Below are positions 35,007-41,849 of a stretch of DNA of 47,614 bases, piece after piece. Source of the stretch: CALMFQ01 sp964495595. Its GTDB lineage: Bacteria > Pseudomonadota > Gammaproteobacteria > Burkholderiales > SCOH01. The DNA lies in the NCBI GenBank assembly GCA_964495595.1, contig CAZBWH010000018.1, positions 1-47,614 on the forward strand, in the 5' to 3' direction. A program made the position numbers and the translations under genes. Numbering within the stretch: position 1 is the stretch's first letter; each line of letters opens with the position of its first letter. The notes beneath the pieces were generated by a model. It worked only from the letters and a program-made list of their open reading frames with translations. It was not told where the DNA came from and ran no database searches.

Positions 35007-35725
35007 TCACGCACGATCCTCAGCAAACCTTCCAGCACCAGATTATCGACCAATAATACCTTCATGTTCAGATGTGGCCGCAATAGATGCGCATCGCCAC
35101 CCGACAGCAGACAGACATTGGTCGGATTTCCTGCCAACCGCATCTGATCACTCATCCGCCCGATCGCCCCCGCCATCGCCTGCACCGCCCCACTGTGAAT
35201 CGCATCCGCAGTGGTAACCGGAAACGCCGCATAACGGCCGGCATTCAAGCCCAGATCGGCCGTTCCGCCAGCCAGTGACTGCAGCATCAACCGGAAACCC
35301 GGTGCAATGATGCCGCCGAGAAATACCCCGTCAGCCGTCAATGCATCGACCGTCAGCGCGGTACCCGCACAAGCGACCAGACACCCCCCGCCGACCAGAT
35401 GCCAGGCCGCAATCAACGCCGCCCAGCGATCTGCACCCAACTGTTCCGGACGGACATAACTGCAGGACACCCCGCATTGCCGGGGTTGCGGCCGCAGCCA
35501 GAACGGAGTCAGCCGCCATTGTGCGGCCAGCAATGCTACCCGCGCAGCCACCGCATCGCCAGCCACATTGCAGCCCACTACCCGCTGCGGCGCTGGCAGG
35601 GCATGCCATTGCCGCTCCAACTCGCCGGACGCATCGTAGCGACTGCTGCCTCGCTGCACCACCGACTCGCCATCGTGCAGCATCCATTTGATCCGGGTAT
35701 TGCCACAATCGACCAGCAACCACAT
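35003..35725 (-). CDS. coaX: Type III pantothenate kinase
   Basis: CoaX phosphorylates pantothenate in the first committed step of coenzyme A synthesis. It belongs to the acetate/sugar kinase-like superfamily: phosphate-binding DCGNTRIKWML (residues 6-16), GADRWAALIAAW, and GTALTVDAL with the adenosine-site pattern FLGGIIAPG. The length is 240 aa. AGGAG lies about 11 bp upstream of the ATG; the gene begins 6 bp after birA and overlaps the SPOR gene by 4 bp. Confidence 0.95.
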   Translation of the reverse strand: MWLLVDCGNTRIKWMLHDGESVVQRGSSRYDASGELERQWHALPAPQRVVGCNVAGDAVAARVALLAAQWRLTPFWLRPQPRQCGVSCSYVRPEQLGADRWAALIAAWHLVGGGCLVACAGTALTVDALTADGVFLGGIIAPGFRLMLQSLAGGTADLGLNAGRYAAFPVTTADAIHSGAVQAMAGAIGRMSDQMRLAGNPTNVCLLSGGDAHLLRPHLNMKVLLVDNLVLEGLLRIVRE

Positions 35726-35731
35726 CGTCCG

Positions 35732-36703
35732 TCACACTCCTCGCAAGCTGATCTCGCCCGCATGAACAGTCAGCAGCCCGCCTGCTTGCATCAGCAACAG
35801 CGCACCATCCTCGGCCACGCCTGCCACGCGGCCCAGACGAGCCGATCCGTCGGGTGCCGTCAGGCGCACCTCCCTGCCCTGCAGCACGTGGTACTGCAGC
35901 CACTCTTCACGCACTGCAGCAAAGCCGTCGGCATCAAACGCATCCAGCACCTGCAACAAATGGCGCAATACACCGGCGAACAAAGTATTGCGCGACACTC
36001 CTCGCAGCGCCGGGCACAGCGCTGCGACCGGTTGATCAACCTGCGTGCGCAACGCATCGCTCAACTGCAGATTCAGTCCGACACCGATCACCACCTGCGC
36101 CGGCCCCAGCGCATCACCGCTGACCTCAAGCAGAATGCCGGCCAGCTTGCCCCCACGCCAGATCACATCGTTTGGCCATTTCAACCCGGCATCGTCGACG
36201 CCCGCCTCATGCAAGGCACGAATCAACGCCACCCCCACCGCCAGGCTGAGCCCGGCCAGGCGCCCCAGACCACGTTCAAATCGCCACAACAGGGAAAACA
36301 GCAGACTGCCCGCTAACGCCGCCTGCCACTGGCGCCCGAGCCGCCCGCGACCGGCCGACTGCCATTCAGCCGCCAGCACCGTGCCGGTGCGGGCCTGCTG
36401 CGCCATGCGCATCAGGCTGGCATTGGTCGAATCGATACTGTCCTGCAACAGCAATTCGATGCGCTGCGCACAGTCGGCCGACATCGCCTGCCGCACCTGC
36501 TCCGGCTGCAACCACTCGATCGGCTGCTGCAGCCGATAGCCCTTGCCGCGCACCGAATGCAGATCGACACCGTATTTCTCCACGCCCTGCAGCGCCTGCC
36601 ATATCGACGCCCGCGACACACCCAGCCGCTCAGCCAGTGCCTCGCCGGAATGAAAAGCGCCGTCGGCCAGCAGGCGCAGGGTAGCAAACGTCAGAGAATT
36701 CAA
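35732..36703 (-). CDS. birA: Biotin-protein ligase / biotin operon repressor BirA
   Basis: BirA activates biotin to biotinyl-AMP and attaches it to carboxylase carrier proteins. The N-terminal winged helix (about residues 4-60, ALAERLGVSRASIWQAL) indicates a repressor function too. The ligase domain shows SIDSTNASLM, GRGRLGRQW (the biotin/AMP loop) and LKWPNDV with IGVGLNL. A C-terminal SH3-like domain follows. The 323-aa frame has an in-frame stop shortly upstream and no ATG at the 5' end, so TTG at 36703 is the most likely start; no ribosome-binding site is visible. First gene of the operon. Confidence 0.95.
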   Translation of the reverse strand: MNSLTFATLRLLADGAFHSGEALAERLGVSRASIWQALQGVEKYGVDLHSVRGKGYRLQQPIEWLQPEQVRQAMSADCAQRIELLLQDSIDSTNASLMRMAQQARTGTVLAAEWQSAGRGRLGRQWQAALAGSLLFSLLWRFERGLGRLAGLSLAVGVALIRALHEAGVDDAGLKWPNDVIWRGGKLAGILLEVSGDALGPAQVVIGVGLNLQLSDALRTQVDQPVAALCPALRGVSRNTLFAGVLRHLLQVLDAFDADGFAAVREEWLQYHVLQGREVRLTAPDGSARLGRVAGVAEDGALLLMQAGGLLTVHAGEISLRGV

Positions 36704-36825
36704 TTGGCGAGGGTTTCAGGTGTTTATCGGGAAAACCTGCGGCCGATGTTAGCACGAAAAGCCCGCCAGCCTGCCTTGGCGCCCGCCTGACCGCCACATC
36801 CGGATCGATGCAGCACCGCAGTCAT

Positions 36826-36841
36826 CGGCACGAGTGTTGCT
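36826..36841 (+). promoter_or_regulatory. Sigma-54 promoter upstream of nasT remnant
   Basis: CGGCACG-AGTG-TTGCT matches the -24/-12 consensus TGGCACG-N4-TTGCW except for the first base. GG at -24 and GC at -12 are correctly spaced. The predicted transcript start is about 12 bp downstream, 24 bp before the nasT ATG at 36877. Confidence 0.75.
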
Positions 36842-36876
36842 TGAACCCAAAGCCATCCGCAATCAAGGCCACAACC

Positions 36877-37170
36877 ATGCTGAGAATAATGCTTGTCAAC
36901 GATACCGATCACCGGCTCGGCCGGCTGCGCCGCGCACGGGAAGATGCCGGCCTCGAGGTCGTAGCCGAAGTCGATGGCGGCATTCATCTGCCGCAATACG
37001 ACGAAGCCGTGCAACCCGATGCGGTGCCGATCGACAGCAATTCGCCCAGCCGCGACATTCTCGAACAACTGGCAATCGTCAGCCGCGATAGCCCGCGGCC
37101 GGTGGTGATGTTCGCCGACGACGATAACCAGCAGATCATCAGGCAGGCCATCCACGCGGGGGTCCGATGA
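36877..37170 (+). pseudogene. nasT: Truncated NasT-type nitrate-responsive antiterminator (N-terminal receiver part only)
   Basis: NasT is an RNA-binding ANTAR response regulator that, with NasS, controls nitrate-assimilation leaders. The first 97 residues look like the receiver-like domain: MLRIMLVNDTDHRLGRLR, LEVVAEVDGG, then IDSNSPSRDILEQL (the phospho-acceptor region) and PVVMFADDDNQQIIRQAIHAGV. The protein then stops. The second half, including the whole ANTAR RNA-binding domain, is missing, and the DNA continues as an nrtA fragment in another frame. AAGG lies about 9 bp upstream of the ATG, and a sigma-54 promoter precedes it. The function is presumably lost. Confidence 0.85.
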
Positions 37171-37737
37171 AGGAGGTGAAAACCATCACCGTGCCGCCAC
37201 CGCAGATGGTTGCCAACATGCGCGTCGGCAATATGGATGGCTTCTGCGTTGGCGAACCGTGGAACAACCGCGCCATTGCCGACCGCATCGGCTTCACCGC
37301 CAACACCTCGCAGGATGTCTGGGCTGATCGACCGGAAAAAGTGCTCGGCACCACCGCGGAGTTCTGCCAGAAATATCCGAACACCGCACGGGCGATGATC
37401 ATGGCGATCCTCGACGCCTCGCGCTGGCTCGACACCATGAGCAACCGCCGCAAGGCCGCCGAAACCATTGCCGACAAATCCTATGTCAACTGCCCGGTCG
37501 ACATCATCGACCAGCGACTGGAGGGCTGGTACGGCAACGGCAAAAAATGGAAGGACGCCAATTACATGAAATTCTTCAACGAAGGCAAAGCCAACTATCC
37601 GTACCTGTCGGACGGCATGTGGCTTCTGACCCAGCACAAGCGCTGGGGTCTACTGAAAGCCGAACCGGATTACCTGGCAGTGGCCAGGCAGATCAACCGC
37701 ATTGACCTTTACACCGACGCAGCCAACGCGCTGAAGG
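37167..37737 (+). pseudogene. nrtA: Fragment of the nitrate ABC transporter substrate-binding protein
   Basis: About 190 residues match the C-terminal half of NrtA/NasF: VKTITVPPPQMVANMRVGN, MDGFCVGEPWNNRAIADRIG, TTAEFCQKYPNTARAMI, and PYLSDGMWLLTQHKRWGLL. The N-terminal half, including the signal peptide and the first nitrate-binding lobe, is gone. The fragment begins at the nasT junction (ATGA overlap at 37167) and is out of frame with nasT. It ends at a second junction in ALKV, about 37737, where it runs into nrtD. The remaining protein has no signal peptide and cannot function as a periplasmic binding protein. Confidence 0.88.
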
Positions 37738-38396
37738 TGCGGCAAATCGACGGTGCTGAACGTGATTGCCGGCCTGCTCAACCCTACCGGCGGCGCGGCG
37801 ATCTGCAATGGCCGCGAGATCGACGGCCCGGGGCCGGAACGTTCGGTGGTATCCCAGAACCACAGCCTGCTGCCGTGGCTGACCTGTTTCGGCAACGTCT
37901 ACCTGGCGGTGGAAAAAGTTTCGGCAGCAAGGAGAGCAAGGATCAGCTGAAACAACGCACCCATGCGGCGCTGGTGGGCCTGCCCCACGCCGAACACAAG
38001 CTGCCGCAGGAAATCTCCGGCGGCATGAAGCAGCGCGTCGGCATTGCCCGCGCACTAGCAATGGAGCCGAAGGTGCTGTTGATGGATGAGCCGTTCGGTG
38101 CGCTGGATGCCCTGACCCGCGCCCACCTGCAGGACGAGCTGCTGAAAATCGTCGCCGCGACCGACAGCACGGTGGTCATGGTCACCCACGATGTCGACGA
38201 AGCCGTGCTGCTGTCCGACCGCATCGTGATGATGACCAACGGGCCGGCGGCCACTGTCGGCGAAATCCTCGCGGTCAATCTGCCCAAGCCGCGCGACCGG
38301 CTAGCGCTGGCACACAACACGGCTTATCACGACTATCGCGGAGCGGTGCTGGAATTCCTGTACCAGCGCCATAGACGGCCGGCGGCAGCGGCCTGA
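37738..38396 (+). pseudogene. nrtD: Fragment of the nitrate ABC transporter ATP-binding protein, frameshifted
   Basis: The sequence enters inside Walker A: CGKST is readable from 37738, but the preceding GHSG and the N-terminal 40-50 residues are missing. It continues TVLNVIAGLLNPTGG and NHSLLPWLTCFGNVYLAVEKV in one frame. It then shifts at 37919-37921, where one T appears lost from VEKVFG, so that frame stops at TGA. The distal part (ISGGMKQRVGIARALAMEPKVLLMDEPFGALDALTRAHLQ) lies in the frame of the nrtA fragment. As a result 37167-38396 looks like one open frame, but its middle (about residues 192-255) is nonsense. The whole nrtB permease is absent. Confidence 0.88.
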
Positions 38397-38469
38397 TCCG
38401 GCGACACGCATCTTCCGCAACAAGACAAACTGGTGCACCGCACTGCGCAGGCGCACCAGCCTGGCAATT

Positions 38470-38486
38470 CGCACCAGCAGCGTGCA
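38470..38486 (+). promoter_or_regulatory. NtrC-like enhancer site upstream of nasA
   Basis: CGCACCAGCAGCGTGCA approximates the NtrC dyad TGCACY-N5-GGTGCA and matches the site upstream of nirB in its arms (CGCACCA-N5-GTGCA). It ends 74 bp before the sigma-54 -24 element. Related half-sites (TGGTGCACC at about 38430, GCGCACCAG at about 38452) lie just upstream. The 278-bp region 38397-38674 holds no gene. Confidence 0.55.
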
Positions 38487-38559
38487 GATCAATCCGCCGA
38501 GCAGATCAACACCACGCCAAAAGCCGCATAAACAACTGAAAAAAATCACTTTCCAAAGC

Positions 38560-38575
38560 TGGCACGCAAGCTGCT
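38560..38575 (+). promoter_or_regulatory. Sigma-54 promoter of nasA
   Basis: TGGCACG-CAAG-CTGCT matches the -24/-12 consensus with a single mismatch (C for T before TGC). GG and GC dinucleotides are 12 bp apart as required. The predicted start is about 38587, leaving a leader of roughly 90 nt before nasA. Confidence 0.8.
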
Positions 38576-38590
38576 TATACAAAAGCACCA

Positions 38591-38612
38591 CAATCGAAAG
38601 CATGCTCGATTG
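38591..38612 (+). promoter_or_regulatory. Hairpin in the nasA mRNA leader
   Basis: CAATCGA (38591-38597) pairs perfectly with TCGATTG (38606-38612) around an 8-nt loop. It is followed by a second possible stem, GCGCCGG with CCGGTGC (38618-38624 and 38636-38642, one G-U pair). Two leader hairpins recall ANTAR antiterminator targets such as those bound by NasR or NasT, but the hexaloop signature is not clear and no T-run follows. Confidence 0.3.
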
Positions 38613-38674
38613 CCCGGCGCCGGATCGACGAGAACCGGTGCACCGAATGAATTTTCTGCCTGGTGAGTGACATT

Positions 38675-39886
38675 ATGAACAAGAGCTTCTGGAAAGCGGG
38701 ACACCCCGCAACGCTGTTCGCGGCGTTTCTGTACTTCGACTTCAGCTTCATGGTCTGGTACATCCTCGGCCCGCTGGCGGTGCAGATCGCCAACGATCTG
38801 CATCTTTCCACCCAACAGCGCGGCCTGATGGTGGCCACGCCGATTCTGGCCGGTGCAATTCTGCGCTTTGTAATGGGGATCATGGTCGACAAGCTGTCCC
38901 CCAAAACAGCCGGCATCATAGGACAGGTTGTAGTCATGCTGGCACTGGGCGCGGCGTGGCTGCACGGCATCCACTCACTGGAACAGGCATTGCTGCTGGG
39001 AGTGCTTCTCGGGGTGGCGGGTGCTGCGTTTGCGGTATCGCTGCCGCTGGCGTCGCAGTGGTATCCGCCGGAGCACCAGGGGACAGCCATGGGAATCGCT
39101 GGCGCCGGCAACTCCGGCACCGTATTTGCCGCGCTGCTGGCACCGGGCCTGGCGATTGCGTTCGGCTGGCAGAACGTATTCGGCTTCGCCATCATCCCGC
39201 TGGGCGTTGCGTTCATCGTCTTCTGCCTGTTTGCCAAAAACGCGCCGGAACGGCCGGCACCGAAAAAACTGGCCGATTATGCCAAGGTGCTAGGCGACAA
39301 GGATGCTTGGTGGTTCATGTTTTTCTACAGCGTGACCTTCGGTGGCTTCGTCGGTCTGGCTGGCGCCCTGCCGGGTTATTTTCACGACCAGTACGGCCTG
39401 GATCCCAAAATGGCTGGCTACTACACGGCTGCCTGTGTATTCGCAGGATCGCTGATGCGGCCGCTGGGTGGGGCAATTGCCGACCGAATCGGAGGCATCC
39501 GCACGCTGCTGGTGGTGTACACCATTGCGTCGACGCTGCTTGCGATTGTCGGCTTCAACTTGCCGCACGCCTATACTGCGCTGGCTCTGTTCGTTGGCGC
39601 AATGCTGGCGCTGGGTAGCGGCAATGGCGCGATGTTCCAGTTGGTGCCACAGCGTTTTCGCAAGGAGATCGGTGTGATGACTGGCCTGATCGGCATGGCC
39701 GGTGGAATCGGTGGTTTTCTGCTGGCAGCGGGACTGGGACTGGTAAAGCAGCAGACCGGCAACTATCAGCTCGGGCTGTGGCTGTTCGCCAGCCTGGGAA
39801 TATTGGCCTGGTTCGGGCTGGGCAGTGTGAAGCACCGCTGGCGCACTACCTGGGGTAGCGCAGCGATAACCGCCGCCCGAATTTGA
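38675..39886 (+). CDS. nasA: MFS nitrate/nitrite transporter (NarK/NasA family)
   Basis: A twelve-helix inner-membrane carrier for nitrate uptake. NarK-family hallmarks are visible: FDFSFMVWYILGPLAVQI in helix 1, LRFVMGIMVDKLSPK, the nitrate signatures GIAGAGNSGTVFAALLAPGLA (about residue 140) and GSGNGAMFQLVPQRF (about residue 320). The length is 403 aa. ATG 38675 is preferred over GTG 38663, because GGTGAG lies 7 bp before it. It is driven by a sigma-54 promoter and ends in a strong terminator. It is probably the only intact nitrate uptake system in this locus. Confidence 0.93.
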   Translation: MNKSFWKAGHPATLFAAFLYFDFSFMVWYILGPLAVQIANDLHLSTQQRGLMVATPILAGAILRFVMGIMVDKLSPKTAGIIGQVVVMLALGAAWLHGIHSLEQALLLGVLLGVAGAAFAVSLPLASQWYPPEHQGTAMGIAGAGNSGTVFAALLAPGLAIAFGWQNVFGFAIIPLGVAFIVFCLFAKNAPERPAPKKLADYAKVLGDKDAWWFMFFYSVTFGGFVGLAGALPGYFHDQYGLDPKMAGYYTAACVFAGSLMRPLGGAIADRIGGIRTLLVVYTIASTLLAIVGFNLPHAYTALALFVGAMLALGSGNGAMFQLVPQRFRKEIGVMTGLIGMAGGIGGFLLAAGLGLVKQQTGNYQLGLWLFASLGILAWFGLGSVKHRWRTTWGSAAITAARI

Positions 39887-39893
39887 TATCGAC

Positions 39894-39916
39894 AAGCCCC
39901 CGGCAACGGGGGCTTT
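39894..39916 (+). terminator. Terminator after nasA
   Basis: AAGCCCCC (39894-39901) pairs perfectly with GGGGGCTT (39908-39915) around a GGCAAC loop and is followed by a short T tract. It lies 8 bp after the nasA stop and may attenuate read-through into the kinase/phosphatase gene. Confidence 0.7.
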
Positions 39917-40002
39917 GTGCCGCAACACCCAATGCGGCCATTCGCGCGCACAGCCATGCATGCAGTACATCCTCAATCGTTTGGCCCCTCAGGAAGGGTG
40001 GC

Positions 40003-41676
40003 ATGTCTCTTTCACTGCAAATCGGTCAGGCCAGCGCAACGGGCCCCAAACCCTGGAATGAAGATGCACTGGCCTGCGTCACTCCGGAACCTGCGCTGCT
40101 GGCAAGCAAAGGCTGCCTGTTCGCCCTGGCCGATGGGGTGTCCAGTTGCGCTAATGGCAAGCTGGCTGCGGAATCGACAGTTCGGGCAGTGGCGGCCGAT
40201 TACTATGCCACGCCGGAGACCTGGGAGATCGCTCAATCGCTCGACCGGCTACTGACTGCACATAATCGGTGGCTGCAATCGCAGCGCACCAGCGAGCCCT
40301 TGCTGACCACGCTGTCGGTACTGGTCCTTCGGGGTTGCCGTTTTACGGTGGCGCATGTCGGAGATTGCCGGGTCTACCGGTTGCGAAACCACCAACTTCG
40401 GCAACTGACCGTTGATCATGTCTGGGATCAGCCACAGATGCGGCATGTACTCAAACGAGCTGTCGGTCTGGATGCTCATCTGATGGCGGACTTTCACGAT
40501 GGGGATCTGGCGGAGGGCGATGTCTTCCTGCTGGTTTGCGATGGAGTATGGGAACCGCTGGGCGACAGGCGATTGCACGAGTGGCTTGAGCTGCACACCG
40601 ATCCACAGCGCGCCGCAGAAGCGCTAGTACGCGAGGCCCACTCGCGGGGCGGGCAAGACAACGCCAGCGCAATTGTGGTGCGAATCGACGCCTTGCCCGC
40701 CCCAGGGCTGCAGGATGAATTCGCACGCCTGCAGGCGCTTCCGATCCCTCGACTGCTGAAGCCAGGCCAGATATTCGAAGGGCTGACGATTGAATCGCAG
40801 CTGCATGAGTCGCGTGCCAGTGTGCTGTACCGGGTCAGCGATGCGCAACAGCGCCACTGGGTACTCAAGACGCTCAGCCCGTTGTGCGCCGACGATACCG
40901 CTGCCCAACAAGGCCTGCTACTGGAAGAGTGGCTGCAAAAGCGGCTGACCGCGCATTACTTCGCGCAGATCAAGCCGCTGCCGCAGCGGCAGCATCTGTA
41001 CTATCTGGCACGCTGGTACCCCGGACAGACACTGACCGAGCATCGGCAGCGACTGGGCAACATCAGCATCAGCGACGCAGCAAGGTTAGGCATCCGGCTA
41101 GTCAGAGGGCTGGCGGCGCTACACCGGCTGAATATCGTGCACCGCGATATCAAGCCGGACAATATTCATCTGGATAATGAAGACCGGCTGCGGATTCTGG
41201 ACTTCGGGGTTGCGGCCTGCCCCGGCCTGACTCAGGACGAGCCACACGCCAACCCCGGCACACCCAGCTTCATGGCGCCAGAACAGTTTGCCGGCCAGCC
41301 GGCCAACCGCCAGACCGATCTTTACGCTGCCGGCGTTACGCTCTACTGGCTAGTAACCGGACATTATCCTTATGGCGAGGTCGAGCCATTCCAGACACCG
41401 CGTTTTGGCGACCCGATCCCACCCACCCGCTACCGGCCCGATCTGCCAATGTGGCTGGAAAGCATTTTGCTCAAAGCCGTTGCACGTAACGCACCACAAC
41501 GGTTTGAAACCGCCGAGGAGATGCTCAAGGCGCTGGAACGCGGCGACAGCCAGCCACTCAGCGTGCGGCGAAGCAGCCCCTTGCTGCAACGTTCACCGCT
41601 CAAGGTATGGCAGACCGTCGCGCTCGTCTCGCTGCTGATTAATTTACTGCTGTTCTACGCCTTGCTGCTGCACTGA
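40003..41676 (+). CDS. Bifunctional PP2C-type phosphatase and Ser/Thr protein kinase, membrane-anchored
   Basis: A 557-aa fusion. The PP2C domain (about residues 1-230) has metal-binding Asp residues in ALADGVSS, HVGDCRVYRL, LLVCDGVWEPL and GGQDNAS. The kinase domain (about 258-515) has the ATP Lys in WVLKTLS, the catalytic loop HRDIKPDN, the Mg motif DFG in ILDFGVAA, and GTPSFMAPEQ. The Gly-rich loop is degenerate (QLHESRASVLY). One transmembrane helix closes the protein (TVALVSLLINLLLFYALLL). AGGAAGG precedes ATG 40003. Its place between nasA and nirB points to control of nitrate/nitrite assimilation, an inference from context. Confidence 0.92.
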   Translation: MSLSLQIGQASATGPKPWNEDALACVTPEPALLASKGCLFALADGVSSCANGKLAAESTVRAVAADYYATPETWEIAQSLDRLLTAHNRWLQSQRTSEPLLTTLSVLVLRGCRFTVAHVGDCRVYRLRNHQLRQLTVDHVWDQPQMRHVLKRAVGLDAHLMADFHDGDLAEGDVFLLVCDGVWEPLGDRRLHEWLELHTDPQRAAEALVREAHSRGGQDNASAIVVRIDALPAPGLQDEFARLQALPIPRLLKPGQIFEGLTIESQLHESRASVLYRVSDAQQRHWVLKTLSPLCADDTAAQQGLLLEEWLQKRLTAHYFAQIKPLPQRQHLYYLARWYPGQTLTEHRQRLGNISISDAARLGIRLVRGLAALHRLNIVHRDIKPDNIHLDNEDRLRILDFGVAACPGLTQDEPHANPGTPSFMAPEQFAGQPANRQTDLYAAGVTLYWLVTGHYPYGEVEPFQTPRFGDPIPPTRYRPDLPMWLESILLKAVARNAPQRFETAEEMLKALERGDSQPLSVRRSSPLLQRSPLKVWQTVALVSLLINLLLFYALLLH

Positions 41677-41699
41677 AGCGGCCCTTGCCAAGCTCGAAA

Positions 41700-41716
41700 C
41701 GCACCAAACCAGTGCA
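41700..41716 (+). promoter_or_regulatory. NtrC-like enhancer site upstream of nirB
   Basis: CGCACCAAACCAGTGCA fits GCACC-N5-GGTGC with one mismatch and ends 68 bp before the sigma-54 promoter. Its arms are the same as in the nasA upstream site (CGCACCA-N5-GTGCA), which supports a shared activator, most simply NtrC. Confidence 0.6.
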
Positions 41717-41783
41717 CACACAACACATCGCGCATCTAGAAGCAATCAATTGTTTATTAAGCATTTAATGCAACACAACAATC

Positions 41784-41799
41784 TGGCACGACAATTGCT
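41784..41799 (+). promoter_or_regulatory. Sigma-54 promoter of nirBD (perfect consensus)
   Basis: TGGCACG-ACAA-TTGCT matches the -24/-12 consensus at every defined position. The predicted start at about 41811 gives a leader of about 40 nt before the nirB ATG, too short for an antitermination leader. Confidence 0.9.
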
Positions 41800-41849
41800 T
41801 AATCCACAACACCGGCAGTGAATGGCTGCTTTTGATGATGGAGCACACA

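Noticed and set aside
35399..36316. 305-codon plus-strand frame opposite coaX and birA
   Set aside because: Antisense shadow of two well-supported genes; no domain or ribosome-binding site.
38591..38642. Definite ANTAR antitermination leader for nasA
   Set aside because: Two stems are present, but the conserved hexaloop bases and a terminator T-run are not evident, so it is listed only as a low-confidence hairpin.
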